NCBI GenBank assembly: GCA_903864555.1
Contig: CAIPGJ010001047.1
Span: 1-7,383 of the forward strand
Source of the DNA: an uncultured Pseudomonadota bacterium
Lineage (GTDB): Bacteria; Pseudomonadota; Gammaproteobacteria; Burkholderiales; SG8-39
Length of the DNA: 7,383 nucleotides
Direction: 5' to 3'
A program made the position numbers and the translations under genes. Below, in pieces: positions 1 through 6,523 of this stretch (its first letter is position 1; every line of letters begins with the position of its first letter). The notes under the pieces are model-generated. The model worked only from the letters and a program-made list of their open reading frames with translations. It was not told the origin of the DNA and searched no databases.

Positions 1-303
1 AAGCGGGCCAGCAAGTGGGGCGCATCGCTGGGCATGCTCGCAGGCCTGGGCGTGACCTTCTACTACATGGTGACGACACAGCCCTGGTTGCGTAGCGTGT
101 TTGGCGTGACCTCGCCTATTGCCGAGAACATCTGGTTCGGCATACAGCCGATCTCCGCCGGCGTTTTCGGTGTTCCGGTCGGCTTCGCGGTGATCATCAT
201 CGTGAGCCTGCTGACGCCGGCGCCGGACAAGGCGGTGCAGGACATGGTTGATCACGTGCGCTTCCCGCATCTCAAGGGCAGCGTGGCAACCCAGATCGAT
301 TGA
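1..303 (+). CDS. VC_2705-type (ActP-like) sodium:solute symporter, C-terminal fragment
   Basis: This is the last 100 codons of a gene that starts before the window; the frame is open from base 1 and ends at TGA 301-303. The visible part has two hydrophobic helices (about residues 9-26 and 61-81 of the fragment) joined by a loop containing IWFGIQPISAGVFGVP, then a short cytoplasmic tail beginning LLTPAPDKAVQDMVDHVR. The WFGI-PISAGVFGVP stretch and the LLTPAPD exit from the last helix are typical of the long VC_2705 subfamily of Na+/solute symporters, often annotated as cation/acetate symporters. The protein would sit in the inner membrane and import acetate or another short carboxylate with Na+; the substrate is inferred from family membership only. 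A small DUF485/DUF4212 partner usually lies upstream, which would be outside the window. The family call is fairly secure, the exact substrate is not. Confidence 0.85.
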   Translation, partial: KRASKWGASLGMLAGLGVTFYYMVTTQPWLRSVFGVTSPIAENIWFGIQPISAGVFGVPVGFAVIIIVSLLTPAPDKAVQDMVDHVRFPHLKGSVATQID

Positions 304-310
304 TGTTCCC

Positions 311-340
311 GGTACGGGTGCCCGCGTGGGTGCCCGTACC
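311..340 (+). terminator. Strong 13-pair hairpin just after the symporter stop
   Basis: Bases 311-323 pair with 328-340 around the tetraloop GCGT. There are eight Watson-Crick pairs at the base, two G-U wobbles and three inner G-C pairs. It begins seven bases after the symporter stop codon. No U-tract follows directly, so it is either a 3'-end-stabilising hairpin or part of a composite terminator with the T-run at 371-375. It is nearly symmetrical and could act on both strands. Confidence 0.5.
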
Positions 341-353
341 CACGACCTGCTGT

Positions 354-375
354 CCGGTGCGTTTCTCCGGTTTTT
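354..375 (+). terminator. Weak terminator-like CCGG stem with T5 tract
   Basis: CCGG at 354-357 can pair with CCGG at 367-370 and is followed at once by TTTTT (371-375). A four-pair stem with a nine-base loop is weak alone. Its position just after the strong hairpin suggests the two together end the symporter transcript. Confidence 0.3.
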
Positions 376-478
376 CACTAAGATTCGCTGCTCGACCCGG
401 CAACCTGCAACAAGGCGCAATGGTCCAGTCCTGGGACTTGCCCTTTTTCATCCCCGAATAGCCAAGGCGTGTATCTGT

Positions 479-841
479 ATGCCGATGCCCCTGGACCTGC
501 TGCTTCTGACTATCGCCAAGGCCCTGGTTGAACTGGCCGGGCTTTTTCTGCTGGGACAGGGCCTGCTCTATCTCCTGGCCGGACCCAAGCGGGATACCAA
601 TTACTTTTATCAGTTGCTGAAGATGCTGACCCGGCCGGCGATCTTTGTTGCGCGCAGGATCACGCCTCGATTTGTCCTGGACCGGCATATCCCGTATGCA
701 GCAGGACTGGTGCTGTTCTGGGTCTGGCTGGGGCTGATTGTCGCCATGGCGCATGTCTGCAAGTCTGGTGGCGTGGATTGCCGCGGTCTCAAGCAGGGAT
801 CGCCTGCCACGGAATCATCGGCGGTGCATACCAGCGCCTGA
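479..841 (+). CDS. Small two-helix inner-membrane protein, unknown function
   Basis: This 120-residue protein has two predicted membrane segments: about residues 5-34 (leucine-rich, LLLLTIAKALVELAGLFLL) and 71-93 (YAAGLVLFWVWLGLIVAMAHV). A basic, probably cytoplasmic linker between them contains QLLKMLTRPAIFVARRITPR. The tail after CKSGGVDC is polar and short. The frame is open upstream, but that sequence is arginine/cysteine-rich and crosses the hairpin, so I start at ATG 479; ATG 485 is an equal alternative. The ribosome site is poor (AAGG near 463). I do not recognise a named family. The gene lies between the symporter and a convergent TPR gene (27 bases between stops). A role in assembling or modulating a membrane complex is possible, but nothing in the sequence proves it. 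Confidence 0.7.
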   Translation: MPMPLDLLLLTIAKALVELAGLFLLGQGLLYLLAGPKRDTNYFYQLLKMLTRPAIFVARRITPRFVLDRHIPYAAGLVLFWVWLGLIVAMAHVCKSGGVDCRGLKQGSPATESSAVHTSA

Positions 842-868
842 TCATGTGCGCGTGGCCAGGGCGGTGAT

Positions 869-1429
869 TCAGCGGTCACCGAAGTCCAGCGTCATCTTTT
901 GTGCCATGTTCGGATCGAAAGACTTCACCCGCTCGAACTCGGCCGAGCACTTGTCATGTTCGCCTAGCTTGTGCCAGGCCAGCGCCAGGTGGTAGCCGGC
1001 ATGGGGATTGAAATACTGCAATTTCGTGGCTTCCTCGAGCGGCGACACCGATGCGGCAAAGTCCCCCGCTTCCTGCAGGCAGGTACCCAGACCGTACCAG
1101 GCGCGATCATTCACTGGCATCAGGGTGACCACCCTGCGGAATTGTCCGATTGCCTCACTGGTACGCTTCTGTCCGTGATAAAGGTAGCCAAGGTTGAATC
1201 GTGTGACGGCGTCCTCCTCCAGGGTCAGGGCGTGCTCGAGAATGCTCGTGGCTTCGTCATGGCTGCCCCGGTTTCCCAGCATGAAGCCCAGGCTACGCCA
1301 GGCTTTGGCATAGTGGCCATCTGCGGCAACCGCCAGGCGCAACTGTGTAATGGCGCGCTGGTCAAGGTGGATGCGGGTCAGCAATTGCGAGAACCAGTAA
1401 TGCAGGCGGGCAAGCATCGTGTTGTTCAT
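869..1429 (-). CDS. Tetratricopeptide repeat (TPR) protein, 186 aa
   Basis: On the minus strand this encodes four consecutive 34-residue TPR units starting near residues 41, 75, 109 and 143. They show the expected pattern, for example AWRSLGFMLGNRG, FNLGYLYHGQKRTSEAI, WYGLGTCLQEAGDFAAS and YHLALAWHKLGEHDKC. A helical pre-repeat covers about residues 5-40. There is no signal peptide or membrane segment, so it is probably a cytoplasmic protein-binding scaffold. The frame stays open for another 114 codons upstream of ATG 1429, but that part is Arg/Pro/Cys-rich and overlaps the divergent gene. ATG 1429 has GGAAA about seven bases ahead and a plausible promoter behind it. The gene is divergent from the DUF294 gene (80 bases between starts) and convergent with the small membrane protein gene. 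Its partner is unknown; a neighbouring product is the obvious candidate. Confidence 0.88.
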   Translation of the reverse strand: MNNTMLARLHYWFSQLLTRIHLDQRAITQLRLAVAADGHYAKAWRSLGFMLGNRGSHDEATSILEHALTLEEDAVTRFNLGYLYHGQKRTSEAIGQFRRVVTLMPVNDRAWYGLGTCLQEAGDFAASVSPLEEATKLQYFNPHAGYHLALAWHKLGEHDKCSAEFERVKSFDPNMAQKMTLDFGDR

Positions 1430-1456
1430 GCCGGTTTCCGCATCAGGAAAAACTGG

Positions 1457-1485
1457 ATTATTGGAGCGGACGGCGGCAGGCGCAA
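1457..1485 (-). promoter_or_regulatory. Candidate sigma70 promoter for the TPR gene
   Basis: On the minus strand TTGCGC (1485-1480) is followed after 17 bases by AATAAT (1462-1457). The -10 matches consensus at five of six bases, the -35 at three of six. The start point would fall near 1450, leaving a leader of about 20 nt before ATG 1429. No equally good promoter for the rightward gene was found in the same 80-base divergent interval. Confidence 0.35.
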
Positions 1486-1494
1486 GTACTGAAT

Positions 1495-1504
1495 GAGGGG
1501 AGAG
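1495..1504 (+). promoter_or_regulatory. Ribosome binding site of the DUF294 gene
   Basis: GAGGGGAGAG lies five bases before ATG 1510. It fixes that start over the second in-frame ATG two codons later, which would have a less suitable spacing. Confidence 0.65.
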
Positions 1505-1509
1505 CCGGC

Positions 1510-3396
1510 ATGAACATGCCCAGACCGATGATGGATGCCACGATAGAGGCCTTGCGAAAGCATGCGCCATACGACCGCATGGATCGCGACTCGCTTGAGT
1601 ATCTCGTCTCGAATGTGTCACTGGCTTACCACCCCAAGGGGAGTACCGTGACTTCGCCGGCAGAAGGTGTGGCCAGGCGCCTGTACATCCTGCAACGCGG
1701 GCAGGTGCGTGGCACGTCCGAGCTGGATGGCAGTGACCTTGAGGCGCTCGAATACGCCAATGGCGACACATTTCCCCTTGCGTCGATCATGGGTCGGCGG
1801 GCGACGCGCTTTGTCTACAAGGCTGTGGAAGATTGCTTCTGCTACGAGGCCGATGCCGGGGTTGTTGAAGCGCTGGTGCAGCGCAGCCCGGTGTTCCATG
1901 CGTTTTGCACCGGACGGGTGAATGCCCTGCTGCAGCAATCCTACTCGCTGCTTCAGGCACAGTATGCACAACGCTCCTCGGGACAGCAGCAGCTGAGCCT
2001 GTCCCTGCGCGACTTGCTGCGCCGGCCGGCCCTGCATTGCCGCCCCGGGGAGTTGTTGCGCGATGCGCTCCGTACCATGCAGCAGGCGAATGTGGGCTCC
2101 ATCGTTGTTGCCGATGAAGCGCTCAGGCCGGTGGGGATTTTCACCGAGCGCGACCTGTTGCGCCTGGCTGCCTCATCCTTGTTTGATCCCGCCCAGCCCA
2201 TACAGTCCTCCATGACGCCATCCCCGCGCTGTCTGCCACTGAGCGCAACTGCTGCCGAAGCGGCCGTGCTGATGGCGCAATTGGGCATCCGGCATGTTGT
2301 CGCTGTGGAGGATGGCCGGCTGGCTGGCGTGGTCTCCGAGCGTGATTTGTTCTCCCTGCAGCGCACCAGCATGCGCGGCATTGTCCAGGCGGTGGCGCAT
2401 GCCACAGGCAATGAGGATCTGGTCCGGGCGGCTGGGGATATCCGGGCCCTGGCGACCAACCTGCTTGCCCAGGGCATCGCTGCCGGGCAGTTGATACAGC
2501 TCATCGCCACGCTCAACGACAGGCTGTGCGCGCGCGTGCTGGATCTGGAGGCGCAGCACCATGACCTCTCCGGCATCCGGCTTTGCTGGATTGCACTGGG
2601 GAGCGAAGGCCGGCTGGAACAGACATTTTCTACGGACCAGGACAACGGGATCATCTTTCAGGCTGATCTGGATGACTCGCAGGTGCGCCATCGCCTGCTG
2701 CCTTTCGCCAGGGCGGTCAACGCCACCCTGGACCGCTGTGGCTTTCCGCTGTGCAAGGGCGAGATCATGGCCAGCAATCCGCAGTGGTGCCTGTCCGAGA
2801 AGGAATGGTGCGGTGCGTTTGACGGGTGGAATCGCAATCCCCTGCCGCAGGCCCTGCTGCATTCGACCATCTTTTATGATTTTCGCGGGGTCTGGGGGGA
2901 TGAATCACTGGCGCAGGCGCTGCGCGTCTGGCTTGCAGAGCAGGTGCAGGGCAATCCACGGTTTCTGCGCGCCATGGCAGCCAATGCCCTGGAGTCGCGG
3001 CCGCCGCTTGGTTTCTTTGCTGATTTTGTGACCTCGGGTAAGGGCGGCGAGCGCAATACTATCGATCTCAAGTCAGAAGGGGCGCGGCCGTTCATCGACG
3101 CTGCACGAATTCTGGCGCTGGCGAGCGGTTGTACGCTGACCAATACCGCGTTGCGCCTGCGCCAGGCAGGTGATCGGGCGCGCATGCCGCGTGAGGAGAT
3201 CGAAGCAATGGTTGAGTCTTTCCACTACATCCAGTTGCTGCGCTTGCGCCACCAGTTGCAGGACGACTCAAATGGTGCGAACCCCAACCGAATCGCCCCG
3301 GATGTGCTGAATGAGCTTGACCGCCGGATCCTGAAGGAGGCCTTGCGCCAGGCGCGCAAGCTTCAGCGTCGGATTGCGCTCGACTACCAGCTGTGA
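1510..3396 (+). CDS. DUF294 nucleotidyltransferase with cNMP-binding-like and CBS domains
   Basis: This 628-residue soluble protein has four parts. Residues ~14-130 form a cyclic-nucleotide-binding-like beta roll (HPKGSTVTSP, YILQRGQVRG, GDTFPLASIMGRRATRF). Residues ~170-290 are a tandem CBS pair; both repeats end in the usual ERDL signature (PVGIFTERDL, LAGVVSERDL). Residues ~320-465 are a DUF294/GlnD-type nucleotidyltransferase with G364-S365, and D376 and D378 in TDQDN as probable metal ligands, followed by FPLCKGEIMASNPQWC. Residues ~480-625 are the helical DUF294 C-terminal domain. The family is thought to transfer or sense nucleotides in signalling, but no substrate is established for this branch. 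The expected cAMP-pocket signature (GE-type loop with Arg) is replaced by FPLASIMGRRATRF, so the N-terminal domain may bind another ligand or none. The gene overlaps the exonuclease start by four bases and follows a symporter locus, suggesting control of organic-acid uptake or metabolism. Confidence 0.93.
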   Translation: MNMPRPMMDATIEALRKHAPYDRMDRDSLEYLVSNVSLAYHPKGSTVTSPAEGVARRLYILQRGQVRGTSELDGSDLEALEYANGDTFPLASIMGRRATRFVYKAVEDCFCYEADAGVVEALVQRSPVFHAFCTGRVNALLQQSYSLLQAQYAQRSSGQQQLSLSLRDLLRRPALHCRPGELLRDALRTMQQANVGSIVVADEALRPVGIFTERDLLRLAASSLFDPAQPIQSSMTPSPRCLPLSATAAEAAVLMAQLGIRHVVAVEDGRLAGVVSERDLFSLQRTSMRGIVQAVAHATGNEDLVRAAGDIRALATNLLAQGIAAGQLIQLIATLNDRLCARVLDLEAQHHDLSGIRLCWIALGSEGRLEQTFSTDQDNGIIFQADLDDSQVRHRLLPFARAVNATLDRCGFPLCKGEIMASNPQWCLSEKEWCGAFDGWNRNPLPQALLHSTIFYDFRGVWGDESLAQALRVWLAEQVQGNPRFLRAMAANALESRPPLGFFADFVTSGKGGERNTIDLKSEGARPFIDAARILALASGCTLTNTALRLRQAGDRARMPREEIEAMVESFHYIQLLRLRHQLQDDSNGANPNRIAPDVLNELDRRILKEALRQARKLQRRIALDYQL

Positions 3397-4100
3397 GCCT
3401 GCTCGACTGGTTGCGGTGGTGCGGCCGCCGGTTGCCGCAAGCAGAGGCGGAGCGCCTTGCACAGTGGCGTGCGCTGCCCGAGCCCGATGATGCTGCGCCA
3501 CATGCGCGCCAGCGTTTTGTCGTGGTGGATGTCGAGTCCTCCGGGCTCAATGTTTTCCAGGACCATCTCATCGCCATCGGCGCAGTGGCAGTGGAGGACG
3601 GCCGTGTGATGCTGGATAGCAGTTTCTACCGGGTTCTGCGCCAGTCTGAGGCCAGCAGCCACGAGAACATTCTGGTGCACGGCATTGGAGGTTCGGCGCA
3701 GACCGGCGGCGATGATCCGACACAGGTGTTGCTCGATTTCCTGGCTTTCATCGGCAAATGTCCACTCGTGGGTTACCACACCCACTTTGACGACATCATG
3801 ATCCGCAGGGCCATGCGTGGCCACCTTGGCGAGTCATTCCGGCGCCACTGGATCGATCTGGCCTTACTTGCGCCTGCATTGGGCCTGGTGCCGGAGGGGC
3901 GGCCCATGGGACTGGATGACTGGCTGCAGACCTTCGGTATAACCAATTACCGGCGCCACGATGCCCTGGCAGATGCGTTGGCAACCGCGCAGCTATTCCA
4001 GGTGCTCCTGGCAAGGGCGGCGGTGACCGGGGACCTGCGCACCGCTGATCTGGTCAAGTTGGCCGCATCCCAGGAGTGGTTGTCGCGGCAACGGCGATGA
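3393..4100 (+). CDS. DEDDh-family 3'-5' exonuclease (DnaQ/PolC-type)
   Basis: The 235-residue product has a complete DEDDh active site: D46 and E48 in VVDVESSGLN (Exo I), D133 in VGYHTHFDDIMI (Exo II), and H189 with D194 in RRHDALADALAT (Exo III, the HxxxxD form). It would cut single-stranded DNA or RNA from the 3' end with two metal ions. The length suits a stand-alone nuclease rather than a polymerase subunit fusion. The first ~38 residues are a helical, arginine-rich extension before the fold. Start is GTG 3393, inside the TGA of the upstream gene (GTGA overlap). There is no clear Shine-Dalgarno, and later starts would delete Exo I, so translation is probably coupled to the DUF294 gene. 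This implies joint production of the two proteins. DNA versus RNA as substrate cannot be told from sequence. Confidence 0.92.
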   Translation: MSLLDWLRWCGRRLPQAEAERLAQWRALPEPDDAAPHARQRFVVVDVESSGLNVFQDHLIAIGAVAVEDGRVMLDSSFYRVLRQSEASSHENILVHGIGGSAQTGGDDPTQVLLDFLAFIGKCPLVGYHTHFDDIMIRRAMRGHLGESFRRHWIDLALLAPALGLVPEGRPMGLDDWLQTFGITNYRRHDALADALATAQLFQVLLARAAVTGDLRTADLVKLAASQEWLSRQRR

Positions 4101-4128
4101 TCGACCGGGCGCGGCTATGCTTGCACGT

Positions 4129-4137
4129 TGGTAGTAT
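4129..4137 (+). promoter_or_regulatory. Possible extended -10 promoter for the CoA-transferase gene
   Basis: TGGTAGTAT fits the extended -10 form TG-N-TATAAT with four of six -10 matches. It lies in the 71-base gap after the exonuclease stop and would start transcription about 28 bases before ATG 4172. No good -35 is visible, so this is a weak call. Confidence 0.25.
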
Positions 4138-4171
4138 TGCCCCACTTCATTGCATGACGGGATACCACTCC

Positions 4172-5401
4172 ATGACACCAGCTGCCCTTGCCGATGTTCG
4201 CGTGCTCGATCTGAGCCGCATTCTTGCCGGACCCACCGCGGCGCAGATGCTGGCTGATTTCGGGGCCCAGGTGATCAAGGTCGAGCGTCCGGGGCAGGGC
4301 GATGATTCGCGCCGGCTGGGTGGCCAGCCCCTGAGGGACAGGGATGGCCAGGCTTGCGGTCTGGGGCCGATGTTCGTGAGTGCCAACCGCAACAAGCAGT
4401 CGGTCACGATTGACATTGCCAAGCCGGCAGGACAGGAGTTGGTGCGAAAACTGGCCGCCTGGGCCGATGTGCTGCTGGAGAACTACAAGGCTGGCGACCT
4501 CAAGCGCTATGGGCTGGATTACGAGAGCCTCAGAAAGATCAATCCGCGTCTGGTGTACTGTTCGGTGACCGGCTTCGGACAGTCCGGTCCTTACTCGGCG
4601 CGTCCCGGTTACGATGGGATCTTCCAGGCCATGAGTGGCCTGATGAGCGTCACCGGCCATCGTGACGGCATGCCGGGAGCCGGCGCCATGCGGGTTGGCG
4701 TGCCCATCACCGATATCGTCGGTGGCGCTTTCGCATACGGCGCCATCATGACGGCGCTGTACTACCGTGACCAGGTCTCCGGCGAGGGCCAGTACATCGA
4801 TCTGTCGTTGCTGGAATGTGCCATCGCAGCTGCCTGTGTGGCGCCGGCCAACTATCTGTGTACCGGCGTGGTGCAGGAACGCTGGGGCAATGAGGCAGGC
4901 AATGCCGTGCCTTCGCGTACCTTCCGCTGTGCCGATGGCGAAGTGCAGGTCTCGGCTCCCGCCAATGACGTGTTTTCCCGCCTGTGCAAACTGCTGGATG
5001 GCCCGGACCTCGTCAAGGATGAACGCTTCTCCGACAATCTCCAGCGCGTGAAGCACCGCGAGGCACTGGGCGCCGTGCTCGAGCCGCTGTTCATGAGGAA
5101 AACCCGTGACCAACTGATCAAGCTGATGGAGACCAGCAACGTCCCCTGCGCGCCTATCTACGCCATTGACGAGGTGTTTGCAGATCCGCATATCCAGCAA
5201 CGTGGCACCCGCGTGACCGTGACGCATGAGAGCGTCGGCGAATTCGGCGTAGTGGCCAATCCCATGCGCTTGTCTGTGACGCCAGTGAACCGCTATGACG
5301 CGCCGCCACTGCTGGGCGAGCATACCGAGCAGGTGCTGTCGAGCGTTCTCGGACTGGATGCCTCGGCCATTGCAAGATACCGGCAGGAGGGTATCGTTTG
5401 A
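4172..5401 (+). CDS. CaiB/BaiF class III CoA-transferase
   Basis: The 409-residue protein fits the usual length of class III (formyl-CoA transferase-like) enzymes, which move CoA from an acyl-CoA donor to a carboxylic acid in the cytoplasm. Family marks in order: VLDLSRILAGPTAAQMLADFGAQVIKVE-type start (residues 11-38), ANRNKQSVTIDI (71-82), ENYKAGDLKRYGLDYESL (103-120), VYCSVTGFGQSGPY (128-141), GYDGIFQAMSG (147-157), and VPITDIVGG, where D181 is the probable catalytic aspartate. The C-terminal part has the usual NVPCAPI and DPHIQQRG segments. I chose ATG 4172 because the family begins about ten residues before the VLDLSR strand. ATG 4154 would add six residues, and the open frame back to 4076 overlaps the exonuclease and looks non-coding. 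The substrate cannot be read from sequence. A Bug receptor gene follows after 71 bases, probably in the same transcript. Confidence 0.94.
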   Translation: MTPAALADVRVLDLSRILAGPTAAQMLADFGAQVIKVERPGQGDDSRRLGGQPLRDRDGQACGLGPMFVSANRNKQSVTIDIAKPAGQELVRKLAAWADVLLENYKAGDLKRYGLDYESLRKINPRLVYCSVTGFGQSGPYSARPGYDGIFQAMSGLMSVTGHRDGMPGAGAMRVGVPITDIVGGAFAYGAIMTALYYRDQVSGEGQYIDLSLLECAIAAACVAPANYLCTGVVQERWGNEAGNAVPSRTFRCADGEVQVSAPANDVFSRLCKLLDGPDLVKDERFSDNLQRVKHREALGAVLEPLFMRKTRDQLIKLMETSNVPCAPIYAIDEVFADPHIQQRGTRVTVTHESVGEFGVVANPMRLSVTPVNRYDAPPLLGEHTEQVLSSVLGLDASAIARYRQEGIV

Positions 5402-5461
5402 GGCAACAGTACGTCCTGACAGAATAGCCGCGTCACAAGGCGCAACGACGTCAAGAATACC

Positions 5462-5468
5462 AAGGAGA
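5462..5468 (+). promoter_or_regulatory. Strong ribosome binding site of the Bug receptor gene
   Basis: AAGGAGA is a near-perfect Shine-Dalgarno sequence, with AAGGAG five bases before ATG 5473. It sets the start exactly at the beginning of the signal peptide and suggests high translation, as expected for a periplasmic binding protein. Confidence 0.7.
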
Positions 5469-5472
5469 AAGC

Positions 5473-6441
5473 ATGTTCAGATTTGCCATTGCACTGCTGA
5501 CCGCGGCACTGGCTTCCAGTGCGTTTGCCCAGAGTGATTACCCGAATAAGTCGATACGCCTGGTCGTGCCGTTTGCGCCAGGAGGGCCCACCGATGTCAT
5601 TGGCCGCATACTTAGCCAGCAGATGGGGCCGCAACTCAAGCAGACCATCGTGGTCGAGAACAAGGCCGGGGCCACAGGCATGATAGGGCAGGACTTCGTC
5701 GCCAAAAGCGCACCTGACGCTTACACCTGGATCATCATCAGCAGCACCGCCTCGAATGGCTATCATCTGGTGGGCCGGAGCATTGATTTCGCCAGGGACT
5801 TTGCGATGATCGGCCAGATCTACAACACCACGGCGCTGGTCACGATCAATCCCGCTGTTCCCGAGATGTCGGGCATCCAGAACCTCACGCAAGTGGTGGC
5901 CTATGCCAAGGCAAATCCGGGCAAGCTCAACTACACCAGTACCGGCGTGGGTAGCCTGGGCCATCTGGTGATGGAGAAGGTGAAACTGCAGTTTGGTCTC
6001 AACATGGAGCACATCAACTACAAGGGCCAGAATCCGGCCACCCAGGACGTGCTGGCAGGCCGAGTTCCCATCCTCTCGGCGACATTCACCACCATGCAAT
6101 TCGTCAGAGCAGGCAAGCTGCGCGCCATCGCCGTCAGCACGGAGAAGCGCTCTCCCACGACACTCGATGTGCCTACTTTCCTGGAGCAGGGTGTATCCGT
6201 AGTCGGTGGCGGCTGGGTTGGTTTGGCAGCAACGGGTGGCTCACCGAGGCCCGTGATAGACAGGCTTGGCAATATGCTGCGCACAACGCTGGCCAGGCCG
6301 GATGTCGAGGCCCTGGTGCAGAAGGCTGTGGGAACCGATCCGGAATTCCTTGGTCCGGTCGATTTCACCGCCTACGCCATACGCGATTTCCAGGAGTGGG
6401 GGCGCGTCATCAAGGAAGCTGGCATTAAGGGTGAGCCCTGA
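5473..6441 (+). CDS. Bug-family tripartite tricarboxylate transporter substrate-binding protein
   Basis: The 322-residue product begins with a Sec signal peptide (hydrophobic core AIALLTAALASSAFA) with likely cleavage after A19, before QSDYP. The mature start has the Bug hallmark PNKSIRLVVPFAPGGPTDV (residues 24-42), including the loop that grips the ligand carboxylate. Later family marks are VENKAGATGMIGQDFVAKS (61-79), NYTSTGVGSLGHL (153-165), HINYKGQNPATQDVLAGRV (180-198) and AGKLRAIAVSTEKRSP (213-228). Length is typical of the two-lobed fold. It would bind a small carboxylate or related solute in the periplasm. No TctA/TctB membrane genes are adjacent in the window, as for many orphan Bug receptors in Bordetella-like genomes. 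Being downstream of a CoA-transferase suggests receptor and enzyme serve the same acid; this is inference. The ligand is unknown. Confidence 0.95.
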   Translation: MFRFAIALLTAALASSAFAQSDYPNKSIRLVVPFAPGGPTDVIGRILSQQMGPQLKQTIVVENKAGATGMIGQDFVAKSAPDAYTWIIISSTASNGYHLVGRSIDFARDFAMIGQIYNTTALVTINPAVPEMSGIQNLTQVVAYAKANPGKLNYTSTGVGSLGHLVMEKVKLQFGLNMEHINYKGQNPATQDVLAGRVPILSATFTTMQFVRAGKLRAIAVSTEKRSPTTLDVPTFLEQGVSVVGGGWVGLAATGGSPRPVIDRLGNMLRTTLARPDVEALVQKAVGTDPEFLGPVDFTAYAIRDFQEWGRVIKEAGIKGEP

Positions 6442-6458
6442 TCAGAGTTCCGCTGTGG

Positions 6459-6478
6459 CCTGATTTGGCAGGTCTTTT
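6459..6478 (+). terminator. Weak intrinsic terminator after the Bug gene
   Basis: CCTG (6459-6462) can pair with CAGG (6469-6472) around a six-base loop, extended by a G-T pair, followed by TCTTTT (6473-6478). The stem is short. Position 18 bases after the stop codon supports it more than its stability does. Confidence 0.35.
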
Positions 6479-6500
6479 CGAGCGGGTGGGTGCCACGGTC

Positions 6501-6523
6501 AATAAAACGAGCCTTGGCGGCTC
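6501..6523 (-). terminator. Terminator-like hairpin on the minus strand
   Basis: GAGCC (6509-6513) pairs with GGCTC (6519-6523) around a five-base loop. Read on the minus strand the hairpin is followed by GTTTTATT (6508-6501), the form of an intrinsic terminator for leftward transcripts. It shares bases with the proposed -35 of the tRNA promoter. No leftward gene that needs it is visible. Confidence 0.3.

Noticed and set aside
248..478. Upstream extension of the small membrane protein to an ATG at 248
   Set aside because: The extra 77 codons overlap the symporter gene and cross the hairpin at 311-340. Their Arg/Thr/Cys-rich translation does not look like protein.
971..1492. Plus-strand open frame of 173 residues opposite the TPR gene
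   Set aside because: The minus strand gives four regularly spaced TPR units, which cannot be chance. The plus-strand product has no domain features.
4076..4171. Upstream extension of the CoA-transferase to an ATG at 4076
   Set aside because: It overlaps the exonuclease end, and the added 32 residues do not match the compact N-terminus of the family, which starts about ten residues before VLDLSR.
4115..5323. Long minus-strand open frame (402 residues) opposite the CoA-transferase
   Set aside because: It is antisense to a gene with full family signatures. It is His/Arg/Gln/Ala-rich, has no recognisable domain and is produced by GC-rich codon bias.
5293..6099. Minus-strand open frame (268 residues) opposite the Bug receptor
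   Set aside because: It spans the end of one strong gene, the intergenic gap and half of another, with no domain. It is a codon-bias shadow.
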